A stretch of 64,000 nt of DNA from Paraburkholderia unamae (GTDB lineage Bacteria > Pseudomonadota > Gammaproteobacteria > Burkholderiales > Burkholderiaceae): NCBI RefSeq assembly GCF_003268775.1, contig NZ_QLSU01000011.1:124001-188000 (forward strand), written 5' to 3'. Shown here piece by piece: positions 32,800 to 41,092 of the stretch. The position numbers and the translations under genes are program-made. Numbering within the stretch: position 1 is the first letter of the stretch; every line of letters starts with the position of its first letter. A model generated the notes under the pieces. It did not search any database and was not told the DNA's origin. It saw only the letters and a list, made by a program, of their open reading frames with translations.

Positions 32800-32937
32800 G
32801 GAGCGACGCCATGCCATACCACGTCGTGTGCGTGCGGCCCGTGCGCGTGCAAGCTTACGGTGGGCATGCGGTATGATGCTTTCATGCGTTCTGTACCCCG
32901 TTCGCGGCGGAGCGGACATCATTAACAGCATCTACCC

Positions 32938-33756
32938 ATGGCTTCGAAGAAAAACGATAAGACGTCGACTCCCGAAACTGGCGCGGAGGACGTGGATAAC
33001 TTGTTTGTTGGCAGTGTGGCGAAGGCGTTTCGCGTGCTCGAGGCTTTTGGGCAGGGAAAGCCGATGATGGGTTTTTCCCAGATCGCGCGCGAAGTGGGGC
33101 TCGAGAAAAGCGCCGCACAACGCGCCGCGCACACGTTGTGGAAGCTTGGGTATCTCGACAAGGTCGGACCGGCCGGTGAATACCGGCTCACAAAACGTTG
33201 TCTCGATCTTGGCCACGCGTTTCGCAAGTCGAATCGTATCGTCGAGTGCGCGGAGCCTTATCTGCGATTCCTGCGCCGCAAGACCGATGCGTCGATCAAT
33301 CTGACCATGCTCGACGGTCCCGATTCGATGTTCATCATCCGCTACACCAACTCGGCAATGCTGTCGAACGACCTGGGCGGCGGTCTTCGCATGCCGGCCT
33401 GGTGCACGGCCACCGGCGTCGCCATGTTGTCCGCGCTGGACGACGAGCAGATTCGCGTGATTCTCTCGCAGTCGGATCTCAAGCCGGTCATGCCGGGCAC
33501 GATCTGGGAAACCGACAAGATCATGGAGCGCATTCATCGCAGCCGCGAAGAAGGCTATGTTCTCGGCGTCGAGGAAGATTTCGCGAGCGACATCACGCTT
33601 GCTTGCGCGGTCCGTGACGGACTCACAGGCGAGATCGCCGCGATCGGCGCGTCGTATTCCAGCGAAACCACTTCGGTCAAGGCCGTGATGAACGGCTGTC
33701 GCCAGCTCATGATGAGCACGGCGCAAGAGATCGAAGCGAAGCTCATGACGCTGTAA
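32938..33756 (+). CDS. IclR-family transcriptional regulator (first of two paralogues)
   Basis: A 272-residue protein with an N-terminal winged helix (~residues 23-85: SVAKAFRVLEAFGQGKPMMGFSQIA..., REVGLEKSAAQRAAHTLWKLGYL) and a C-terminal GAF-like effector domain (WCTATGVAMLSAL, REEGYVLGVEEDFASDITLACAVRD). By eye it is about 60 percent identical to the regulator at 37379, and the two flank the amino acid ABC transporter genes. IclR proteins usually bind near-palindromic sites before catabolic operons. The 36-bp elements are likely targets of one or both. No strong ribosome site is seen. A TATGAT box lies at 32872. Confidence 0.92.
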   Translation: MASKKNDKTSTPETGAEDVDNLFVGSVAKAFRVLEAFGQGKPMMGFSQIAREVGLEKSAAQRAAHTLWKLGYLDKVGPAGEYRLTKRCLDLGHAFRKSNRIVECAEPYLRFLRRKTDASINLTMLDGPDSMFIIRYTNSAMLSNDLGGGLRMPAWCTATGVAMLSALDDEQIRVILSQSDLKPVMPGTIWETDKIMERIHRSREEGYVLGVEEDFASDITLACAVRDGLTGEIAAIGASYSSETTSVKAVMNGCRQLMMSTAQEIEAKLMTL

Positions 33757-34289
33757 AGCAGGGCGTCGACGACGGCCGCGTTCGCGTCCGCTCAACCTTC
33801 CGAATGATCTGCTCTGCCGGCGCGCGTGAGCCGCGCAAGCGGCGCTGCCGCGCGTCTTGACGCGTGATGTCACGCCGTCGCGCCGCGCATCATTGCTCAC
33901 GCGCCCGCAACGCGCATTGCACCGCTCGAACCTGAAAAAGCAGCTTGCTTCGTGATCGAAGCCGGCGCTTCACAACATCCGTTTTCGACAGACAAAAACC
34001 ACCCACGCCCGGCGCGCCGCTCGCCCGTCGCGCGCCGTTTTTCGTATGCGCGCGGCGCGTCGTTGGGATCAACCCGTAAAGACCGCTTCGAATCCTTGTA
34101 AATGTATTTTGACTCATCTACACTGAATTCCAATCCAAACTGATTACAATGCAATTATGTAGTCGCGCATGTAGTCACGCCGGATTAAATCGGCACGACC
34201 GTTTTCGGGCAGGCGTGTTCGCTGTCGGCAATTCGTCAGCCGCACGCAATGCATGCGCATCAGATTCAGCCAATACCTGGAGATCCTAA
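33757..34289. promoter_or_regulatory. Long intergenic region before the ABC transporter operon
   Basis: These 533 bp have no supported gene. Two minus-strand frames (33890-34154) lack family resemblance and good starts. The first two thirds are GC-rich and featureless to me. The last third becomes AT-rich and contains copy 3 of the 36-bp element. Confidence 0.6.
34122..34157 (+). promoter_or_regulatory. 36-bp regulatory element, copy 3
   Basis: It begins ACTGAATTCCAATC and ends ATGCAATTA. It keeps the same 36-bp length as copies 1 and 2 with no gaps. Positions 1-4, 10-12, 22-24 and 30-35 are identical in all three. It ends 132 bp before the binding-protein start. Confidence 0.75.
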
Positions 34290-35129
34290 ATGAAGGTCAA
34301 ACTCAAGCGACTGATCACCTGCTCGATCGTGACGGGAACGCTGGCGCTCGCCGCCGGCTCCGCGCTCGCGGATCAGCTCACCGACATCAAGGCGAAGGGC
34401 GAACTCGTCTGCGGTGTGCTCGGCACCGACCGCCCGTTCAGCTTCATCAAGAACCCCGCGGATCGCGAGATCGTGGGATACGACGTGGACTTCTGCAACG
34501 CCATCGCCAAGGCGCTGGGTGTGAAGCCCGTGCTCAAGCAACTGGCGACCGCGGCGCGCATTCCGGAACTGCAACAAAAGCGCGTCGATATCCTGACCGC
34601 ATCGCTCACCCATACGAAGGACCGCGAGTCGCAGGTCGACTTCACGCTTTCGACGTTCGTGCTCGGCGAAAAGGCGCTGGTGCGCAAGGATAGCGGCATC
34701 ACGCATCTGGCCCAGCTCGACGGCAAGAAGGTGATGACCACCAAGGGCTCGATCGAGGCCATCAACATTCCGAAGGCGCTGCCCAACGCCACGCTGATCG
34801 AATTCGACACCAACCCCGAAGGCATTCTCGCGCTTCAGCAAGGCAAGGGCGTTGCGTATATCGACGACGAAACCACGCTAGGCGGCGCGCTCGTGAAACT
34901 CGGGCCGCAGGCGAAGGATTACATGATCCTGCCCGAGAGCCTCGCGAGCGACAAGGACGCGCTCGGCGTGCGCAAGGACGAGCCGGCGTTCAAGGCCAAG
35001 GTGAACGAGATTCTCCTCGGAATGGAGAAGAGCGGCGAAGCCCAGAAGATTTACGATAAGTGGTTCGGGCCGAACTCGGGAATGAATTTCCCGCCGCGCT
35101 CGTTCAAGATCGATTCCGACCAGATCTAA
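34290..35129 (+). CDS. ABC transporter periplasmic amino acid-binding protein (family 3)
   Basis: A 279-residue secreted solute-binding protein. The signal peptide is KLKRLITCSIVTGTLALAAGSALA, cleaved before DQLTDI. Family 3 features are IKAKGELVCGVLGTDRPFSF, GYDVDFCNAIAKALG (the SBP_bac_3 signature) and DILTASLTHTKDRESQVDFT. The pattern resembles glutamate/aspartate-type GltI proteins, consistent with a polar or acidic amino acid ligand. First gene of a four-gene transporter operon, with GGAGATCCTAA before the ATG. A strong hairpin separates it from the permease genes. Confidence 0.93.
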   Translation: MKVKLKRLITCSIVTGTLALAAGSALADQLTDIKAKGELVCGVLGTDRPFSFIKNPADREIVGYDVDFCNAIAKALGVKPVLKQLATAARIPELQQKRVDILTASLTHTKDRESQVDFTLSTFVLGEKALVRKDSGITHLAQLDGKKVMTTKGSIEAINIPKALPNATLIEFDTNPEGILALQQGKGVAYIDDETTLGGALVKLGPQAKDYMILPESLASDKDALGVRKDEPAFKAKVNEILLGMEKSGEAQKIYDKWFGPNSGMNFPPRSFKIDSDQI

Positions 35130-35142
35130 CCGTGCAAGGAGT

Positions 35143-35165
35143 GCTGCCCGGCGCCGCCGGGCAGC
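35143..35165 (+). other. Intra-operon hairpin after the binding-protein gene
   Basis: A perfect 10-bp stem (GCTGCCCGGC at 35143-35152, complement at 35156-35165) has a 3-nt loop and no U-run. It is placed between the binding-protein stop and the permease ATG. In ABC operons such structures commonly protect the upstream message so that binding protein exceeds membrane components. Confidence 0.75.
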
Positions 35166-35172
35166 TCGAACG

Positions 35173-35868
35173 ATGCCAAAATTCGATCTCTCCATGCTGC
35201 TCGCGGGGCCGTACTTCGGGTCGCTGCTCAGCGGGTTCCTGCTGTCGATCAAGCTGTCCGTGCTCGGGCTCGTGTTCGCGTTGCCGCTCGGGCTGGCGCT
35301 CGCGGTGATGCGGCTCGTTCCGGTCAAGTTCGTGCAGTGGCTGAGCCTCTCCTATATCGAAGTCACGCGCAACGTGCCGCTGCTGGCCCATTTGCTGTTC
35401 TGGTATTTCGGCGTGCCGCAACTGTTGCCGCGCCCCGTCACGGCCTGGCTATATGACCACAACTACGAGTTGCTGAGCGCCGTCATCGCGCTCGTGCTTT
35501 ATTCGGCCGCGTATATGGCCGAGGACTTCCGCAGCGGATTGCGCGCGGTGAACGTCACGCAGCACGAAGCCGGTCGCGCGCTGGGATTCGGCTTCTTCCA
35601 GACGTTGTGGTTGATCGTCCTGCCGCAGTCGCTGCGCTACACCGTGCCGCCGCTCATCAATCAGGTCCTCAATCTCTGGCAAAACTCCAGCACGGCCATG
35701 GCGGTGGGCGTGGCGGAGATGATGTATCGCGCGCAGCAGGTGAGTTCCGCCACCTTCCGCACCTTCGACGTATTCGCCATCACCACGCTGGCCTACCTCA
35801 CGATTTCGACGCTGATCTCGGCGGTGTCGCATCTTTATCAGCAGCGCTACCCCGTCCGGAGCACCTGA
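35173..35868 (+). CDS. ABC transporter permease, polar amino acid type (HisM/GltJ-like)
   Basis: A 231-residue inner-membrane permease with about five helices. The EAA loop that contacts the ATPase is DFRSGLRAVNVTQHEAGRALGFGFFQTLWLIVLPQ. The segment EVTRNVPLLAHLLFWYFGVPQL is typical of the GltJ branch. It pairs with the next gene to form the heterodimeric pore. The permease stop is 2 bp before the next ATG. Confidence 0.93.
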   Translation: MPKFDLSMLLAGPYFGSLLSGFLLSIKLSVLGLVFALPLGLALAVMRLVPVKFVQWLSLSYIEVTRNVPLLAHLLFWYFGVPQLLPRPVTAWLYDHNYELLSAVIALVLYSAAYMAEDFRSGLRAVNVTQHEAGRALGFGFFQTLWLIVLPQSLRYTVPPLINQVLNLWQNSSTAMAVGVAEMMYRAQQVSSATFRTFDVFAITTLAYLTISTLISAVSHLYQQRYPVRST

Positions 35869-35870
35869 CA

Positions 35871-36569
35871 ATGTGGGATCTGATTCATACCTACGCCGCG
35901 TTCTTTCTGGTTGGCCAGTATCCGAACGGACCGCTGGGCGGCCTGAGCCTCACGCTGCTGCTGGCGTTCAGCGCGCTGGTGCTCGCCATGCCGGTGGGCA
36001 TGCTGTTTGGCCTGTGCGTGGTCAGTCCTTATCCGCTGCTGCGCAGGCCGGTGGGCATCCTGCTCAGCATCGTGCGCGGCACGCCCTTGCTGATGGTGAT
36101 TTTCTGGGCCTACTTCCTGTTGCCGTCGATGACGGGGCACGACACGGGCCAGTTCACGACGATGCTCGTCTCGCTCATCATCGTCGACGGCGCCTTTCTC
36201 GCCGAGATCTTTCGCGCGGGCATTCAGGCGCTCCCGCGCGGGCAGATGGAAGCGGCGCGCTCGCTCGGGTTTCCGTATGGGCATGCAATGCGCCTTGTCA
36301 TTCTGCCGCAGGCCATGCGCAACATGCTTCCGTCGATGGTGAACCAGCTCATCTCCACGATCAAGGAGACGTCGTTTGGCTACATCATTTCCTTGCCGGA
36401 AATGTCGTTCATTTCCGGCCAGATCGGCACCGAGGAGTTGACCCACGCGTTCGACGTGTACGGCATTCTCGTGCTCACGTATTTCGTCCTGTGTTTCGGC
36501 CTCTCGCGACTGGCGTACTTTCTTGAGCGGCACCTCGGTTCGCGTTCATCACTGAGCTTGAAATCATGA
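35871..36569 (+). CDS. ABC transporter permease, polar amino acid type (HisQ/GltK-like)
   Basis: A 232-residue inner-membrane permease with the family segment IVRGTPLLMVIFWAYFLLPS and the EAA loop EIFRAGIQALPRGQMEAARSLGFPYGHAMRLVILPQA. It begins 2 bp after the first permease and overlaps the ATPase start by 4 bp (ATGA). A longer upstream frame overlapping the first permease is rejected. Confidence 0.93.
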   Translation: MWDLIHTYAAFFLVGQYPNGPLGGLSLTLLLAFSALVLAMPVGMLFGLCVVSPYPLLRRPVGILLSIVRGTPLLMVIFWAYFLLPSMTGHDTGQFTTMLVSLIIVDGAFLAEIFRAGIQALPRGQMEAARSLGFPYGHAMRLVILPQAMRNMLPSMVNQLISTIKETSFGYIISLPEMSFISGQIGTEELTHAFDVYGILVLTYFVLCFGLSRLAYFLERHLGSRSSLSLKS

Positions 36570-37318
36570 TTAGTTTCGAAGGCGTCAACAAATGGTATGG
36601 CTCTCATCACGCGCTCGTCGATGTCAACGAGACGGTGAACAAGGGCGAAGTGGTCGTCGTCTGTGGGCCGTCCGGTTCCGGAAAATCCACGCTGATCCGC
36701 ACGGTCAATCGTCTCGAGCCGATCCAGAAGGGCCGCATCGTCGTGAACGGGCAGGACGTCCATGCGCGTGGCGTGGATGTGAACGACGTTCGCCGCGGAA
36801 TCGGCTTCGTGTTCCAGCAGTTCAATCTCTTTCCGCATCTGAGCGCGCTGGAGAACTGCATGCTCGCTCCCGTGCGACTCGGCAAAATGCCCAGGCGCGA
36901 GGCGCGCGACCTCGCGATGGCTTTTCTCGAACGCGTCGGCCTCGCCGCCAAGGCGAATGCCTATCCGGCGAACCTGTCGGGCGGGCAGCAGCAGCGCGTG
37001 GCAATCGCGCGGGCGCTTGCCGGCAAGCCGCCGCTCATGCTGTTCGACGAGCCCACGTCCGCGCTCGACCCCGAAATGGTCAACGAAGTGCTCCAGGTCA
37101 TGAAAGGCCTCGCGTGCGACGGCATGACGATGGTTTGCGTCACACACGAAATGGGCTTCGCGCGCGAAGTGGCCGATCGTGTCATCTTCATGGATCAGGG
37201 CCAGGTGCTCGAACGGGCGCGGCCCGAGAATTTCTTCAGGAAACCCGATCATCCGCGTGCGCAGCGTTTCCTTTCGGATATCCGCTCGCCGTGGGTCACG
37301 GCGGCGGGCGCGGCGTAA
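36566..37318 (+). CDS. ABC transporter ATP-binding protein, polar amino acid type (GlnQ/GltL-like)
   Basis: A 250-residue cytoplasmic ATPase driving the transporter. Walker A is GPSGSGKST, the Q-loop lies in FVFQQFNLFPHL, the signature is LSGGQQQRV, Walker B is LMLFDEPTSALDP and the switch His is in CVTHEMGFA. All motifs are intact. It is the last structural gene of the transporter, followed after 60 bp by the second IclR regulator. Confidence 0.95.
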   Translation: MISFEGVNKWYGSHHALVDVNETVNKGEVVVVCGPSGSGKSTLIRTVNRLEPIQKGRIVVNGQDVHARGVDVNDVRRGIGFVFQQFNLFPHLSALENCMLAPVRLGKMPRREARDLAMAFLERVGLAAKANAYPANLSGGQQQRVAIARALAGKPPLMLFDEPTSALDPEMVNEVLQVMKGLACDGMTMVCVTHEMGFAREVADRVIFMDQGQVLERARPENFFRKPDHPRAQRFLSDIRSPWVTAAGAA

Positions 37319-37378
37319 AGCACGCATGGCGCGGCCGCAGCGAGCGCATTGTCATAAAAGAACTCTGAAGGGGAAAGC

Positions 37379-38209
37379 ATGGTGTCCGGCAGATCAGGCA
37401 GCATCGGCGGCAGCGCGAACAGTGGTGAAGACACTGAAGTCGATCACTTGATCGTCGGGAGCGTGATCAAGGCGTTTCGCGTTCTCGAAGCGTTTAGCAA
37501 GGCCCGGCCCTTGATGGGCTTTTCGCAGATCGCGCGCGAGACCGGCCTCGAAAGGAGTGCGGCGCAGCGCGCGGCGCACACGCTCTGGAAACTCGGCTAT
37601 CTCGACAAGGTGGGCCCGGATGGCGAGTACCGGCTCTCGATGCGCTGTCTCGATCTGAGTCAGTCGTATCTCGCGTCGCATCGCATCGTCACCAAAGCGC
37701 GGCCCTATCTGAAGTTTCTGCGCCGCAAGACCAACGCGACGATCGCGCTCACGATGCTGGACGATACCAATACCGTGCAGGTGTTGCGCTACGTGAGCAT
37801 GGAGATGCTCTCCAATGCCATGGACACCGGCACGCGGCTGCCGGCTTACTGCTCGGCGTCCGGCGTCGCGATACTGTCGGCAATGCCGGACGCGACCGTG
37901 CGGCAGATCCTCGCGCGATCGGATCTCAAGCCGATGATGCCAAATACGGTCTGGCACGCGGACAAGATCATGGAGCGGGTGCAGCGCAGCCGGGAGGAGG
38001 GTTACGTGCTCGGTGTCGAAGAAGATTTCGCCAGCGACATCACGATCGCGAGCGCAGTACGCGACCCCCTGACGGGCGAGGTGGCGGCGATCTGCGCATC
38101 GTATTCGAGCGAGAGTGTCAGCCCGGAGGGGGTGATCGACGACTGCCGGCAGATGATCATCAGCACTGCCAATGAGATCAGATCGAATCTGGCGGTGGCC
38201 AGAACCTGA
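37379..38209 (+). CDS. IclR-family transcriptional regulator (second paralogue)
   Basis: A 276-residue IclR regulator. The N-terminal HTH (LIVGSVIKAFRVLEAFSKARPLMGF, RETGLERSAAQRAAHTLWKLGYLDK) is almost the same as in the protein at 32938. The effector domains differ more (e.g. YCSASGVAILSAMPD versus WCTATGVAMLSALDD). Near-identical recognition helices imply overlapping DNA targets, while the effector domains may sense different ligands. It lies in the transporter operon orientation, with AAGGGGA before the start. Confidence 0.92.
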   Translation: MVSGRSGSIGGSANSGEDTEVDHLIVGSVIKAFRVLEAFSKARPLMGFSQIARETGLERSAAQRAAHTLWKLGYLDKVGPDGEYRLSMRCLDLSQSYLASHRIVTKARPYLKFLRRKTNATIALTMLDDTNTVQVLRYVSMEMLSNAMDTGTRLPAYCSASGVAILSAMPDATVRQILARSDLKPMMPNTVWHADKIMERVQRSREEGYVLGVEEDFASDITIASAVRDPLTGEVAAICASYSSESVSPEGVIDDCRQMIISTANEIRSNLAVART

Positions 38210-38228
38210 GAGGCGCTCGTTCGTATCG

Positions 38229-39983
38229 TTACGGCTGGTGCACGACTGGCAATGCCGTACCAGGCCAGATCGCGTCCCTGCCTTCCAGTCGCTCGACGAC
38301 ATAGCGGCCGATCGCTTCGGCGGGAGAGCCATGATCGCCGGCTGTCGCGTTCACCAGAACCACAATCGCTCGCCTGCGTTCCCGGCTGAACGCCGCGTAG
38401 CTCGTATAGCCGCCTGTTCCGCCCGTATGCCAGTGGGTCCGGTCTTCAGGCTGGTAAAGCCAGCCCAGGCACATCGTCAGCATGTCGCTCACTTTCACGC
38501 GCGGCTTTTGCGCGTCCTCGAACGCCGCGCTCAACGTGTGTCCGCTGGTTCCCGGCGCATCCCGCAGGCTTTGCGGATCGCAAAACGCCTCCAGATACGT
38601 CAGCAGGTCGGCCGCCGACGCACGCAGCCCGCCCGCGCCCGCCAGTATGTTCAAATTCCACGGCCTGGCCGGAAGTCCGCTCGCCGCATGCCCTGGTATG
38701 AAGCGCGCTTGTTGCGCGGGCGCGAGCGTGATGGCGGTGTCTGTCATGCCTAACGGGCGGAGTATCTGTTCATCGAGCAAGGCGATGAACGGCATGCCCG
38801 CGCGGTTCGCGAGCGCATGGCCAAGCAGGCCCGCACCGAGGTTGCTGTAGCTGAAGCCGGGTTGTCCCGCCTTGCCGGTGCCGTGCGCCGCAAGAAACGC
38901 ATGCAGCTTTTGCGCGTCGTAATCCGCGTACGGGTCTTCCGGATCGGCGGGTTGCATGTTGGCCGGCAAACGGGGCAAGCCCGAATGGTGCGTCGAAAGA
39001 TCGAGCAGGGTGATTTCCTCCCCGCCTGGCTTTGCGACGGCGCTGTTGGGAAGCAACGCTCTCACGGGCTCATGCAGTTGAGCCTTGCCTTGCGCGACCA
39101 TTTGCGCAAGCAGCAACCCGGTAAACGTTTTGGAAACCGAACCAATTTCAAAGATCGAAGCGTCGCCCGCCGCGCCGAACGAGACAATGGAGCGCTCGCC
39201 ATCCTGCGAAATGCCGATCACGACGCCACCGGCGCTGCCTCGCGAGAGCCAGCCCGTTGTCAGCAGATCCCCGAAGTCGCACAAAAGGCGTGCACCGAGT
39301 TCCGCCGCCGGCACCGGTGGCAAGCCTGGCAACATGCGCGGCGCGGGCAAAGGTTGCACGCGCACAGGCTGCGTCTGCCGTTCGAGGTCGAGCGGATACT
39401 CCGCGCGCTGAGCCCATTGCCCGGTCAGTCTGTTTGCATCGGCGGACAGCGTGCCGGTCCAGCGTCCATCGACCGAAGGCACATCAAAACTGAAGGCGTT
39501 GCCGTTGATGGACAGGTTCGCGCACGCCAGGCCGGTCTTGCGTTGATCGATGCTATCGAGCGTTGCGGACAAGCGTCCGTGCCGGTCAGTCCTGGTGGTG
39601 ACTTGTATGCGTAGCGAACGCTTGTCGACCGTGAGTTGACCGAGCCAGATGCCGTCGATCGATGAGGGCATGGCAGTCGGCACGAATGTATCGCGCACCC
39701 ACTTGAGCGCAGTCGCGCCACCCTGTTTCCACGTACCGGAGAGCGTCAGGCCGTCGGCTTCGAGTGCGCCGGACCAGGCGCCGCTAACCGAAGGCACCGC
39801 GAAATTCAGCGATCGCCCATCGATGGTCACCTCCATACATTCGATGCCAAACGCGCCCTGATCCGGACTGTCGATCGTCAACATCGGCAGGTCGCTGCCA
39901 TGCCGCGCAACATGCAGGATCAGCGGCAAGGGGCCTAAACGGCCCTCGTATGAGCCATCGGGAACAGGTTGGTCAGCGGACAT
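38229..39983 (-). CDS. Serine hydrolase (beta-lactamase fold) with two N-terminal repeat domains
   Basis: A 584-residue protein. The C-terminal ~340 residues form a class C beta-lactamase-like domain with SVSK (FEIGSVSKTFTGL) and YSN (FSYSNLGAGLLG). LLDLSTHHSGLPRLP is a standard segment. The N-terminal ~230 residues contain two similar units of ~90-100 residues, seen as ECMEVTIDGRSLNFAVPSVSGAWSGAL and CANLSINGNAFSFDVPSVDGRWTGTL, each ending in a Leu-x-Gly-x-Trp motif (LSGTW, LTGQW). There is no clear signal peptide with the 39983 start. A start at 40010 (MHLLRRNLS) is possible. The physiological substrate is unknown. Confidence 0.85.
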   Translation of the reverse strand: MSADQPVPDGSYEGRLGPLPLILHVARHGSDLPMLTIDSPDQGAFGIECMEVTIDGRSLNFAVPSVSGAWSGALEADGLTLSGTWKQGGATALKWVRDTFVPTAMPSSIDGIWLGQLTVDKRSLRIQVTTRTDRHGRLSATLDSIDQRKTGLACANLSINGNAFSFDVPSVDGRWTGTLSADANRLTGQWAQRAEYPLDLERQTQPVRVQPLPAPRMLPGLPPVPAAELGARLLCDFGDLLTTGWLSRGSAGGVVIGISQDGERSIVSFGAAGDASIFEIGSVSKTFTGLLLAQMVAQGKAQLHEPVRALLPNSAVAKPGGEEITLLDLSTHHSGLPRLPANMQPADPEDPYADYDAQKLHAFLAAHGTGKAGQPGFSYSNLGAGLLGHALANRAGMPFIALLDEQILRPLGMTDTAITLAPAQQARFIPGHAASGLPARPWNLNILAGAGGLRASAADLLTYLEAFCDPQSLRDAPGTSGHTLSAAFEDAQKPRVKVSDMLTMCLGWLYQPEDRTHWHTGGTGGYTSYAAFSRERRRAIVVLVNATAGDHGSPAEAIGRYVVERLEGRDAIWPGTALPVVHQP

Positions 39984-40044
39984 GGAGAGATTCCTGCGCA
40001 GCAAGTGCATGGCAACGGCAAAGCGATTGACGAGGATTCCAATA

Positions 40045-40968
40045 CTACCGGGCGCACAAAAAAACGTCGGGATGCGCCTTCGCCAGATTCACCAGAGCGT
40101 CGCTGACAACGCGCACCTTGGGCTGGACATAGCGCGTGCGAGGCCGGATCACGTGGATCGGCATGCCTCCGCCCTCGAACTCATCGAGCACCGTGACGAG
40201 ACGGCCGGACTGCAAATGCTCATGCACGAGCCAGGTGGGCAACTGCGACAGACCACACCCGTCGAGAACGCCCTGGACCATCATCTCGCCATCGCCGAGC
40301 TCGTGACGAACGCGGATTTCCTGTTCTTCCAGCACACCGTTTGGACCCCGAAGCAACCAGGTCGAGCGTGCGCCTCTACGCCATCCCACGATGCAGTCGT
40401 GTTCGAGCAGCGCCGCCTGGGTGGTCACGGGTCCACGCCTGCGCAAATAATCGGGCGATGCGCAAATCACGAGATGCTGTTCGCCGAGGCTGCGCGCGAC
40501 GAGTTCTGAATCGTCCTTCAGGTCTCCGATGCGCACCGCGAGGTCAATGCCTTCGCTGATCATGTCGACGGTGCGGTCGCCGAAGGTGATCGTCAGGTCC
40601 AGTTGCGCGTACTGTCGCGCGAGCGCGATCAGCGCCGGTGCGATATGCCTGCGTCCGAACGCGCCGGGCAACGCGATGCGCAATTGCCCCCTCGGCTCCG
40701 CTTGTCCCGTGGCGAGACCATCTTCGGTGTCGTCCAGATCTTCGAGCACGCGCAGGCAACTGCTCAGATAGGTCTCGCCCTCGCTGGTCAGCGTGAGGCG
40801 GCGCGTCGTTCGATGCAGGAGCTTGACGCCCAGGCGCCGCTCGAGCCGCGACACCCCTTTGCCGACCGCGGAACTGGTGACGCCGAGCTGCAACCCGGCA
40901 GCCGTAAAGCTTTGAAGCTGCGCCGCCAGAACGAATTCCGGAATGCCGTCGAATCGTTGCCAGGCCAT
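40045..40968 (-). CDS. LysR-family transcriptional regulator
   Basis: A 307-residue standard LysR protein. It has an N-terminal winged HTH (FTAAGLQLGVTSSAVGKGVSRLERRLGVKLLHRTTRRLTLTSEG) and a periplasmic-binding-like effector domain (LRIALPGAFGRRHIAPALI, DLAVRIGDLKDDSELVARSLG). It most resembles the CrgA/AaeR-like branch that controls small oxidoreductase genes. It reads divergently from the SnoaL-like and old yellow enzyme genes, 124 bp away, and is their likely regulator. The serine hydrolase follows it on the same strand. Confidence 0.92.
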   Translation of the reverse strand: MAWQRFDGIPEFVLAAQLQSFTAAGLQLGVTSSAVGKGVSRLERRLGVKLLHRTTRRLTLTSEGETYLSSCLRVLEDLDDTEDGLATGQAEPRGQLRIALPGAFGRRHIAPALIALARQYAQLDLTITFGDRTVDMISEGIDLAVRIGDLKDDSELVARSLGEQHLVICASPDYLRRRGPVTTQAALLEHDCIVGWRRGARSTWLLRGPNGVLEEQEIRVRHELGDGEMMVQGVLDGCGLSQLPTWLVHEHLQSGRLVTVLDEFEGGGMPIHVIRPRTRYVQPKVRVVSDALVNLAKAHPDVFLCAR

Positions 40969-41092
40969 TTTCCTTCCCCCACTAGACGGCTAATTTTAGC
41001 CTGAGAGGACGAAGTGAGTGGACTGGAGGTAGATTTATCCGTTTTGTGGATCAGATTAAGCTGGCGGCACTTAACACAGCAACGAGGAAGCC

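Noticed and set aside
33890..34154. Two minus-strand frames of 75 and 85 codons in the 533-bp intergenic region
   Set aside because: No ribosome site or recognisable domain, and they run across the AT-rich regulatory element.
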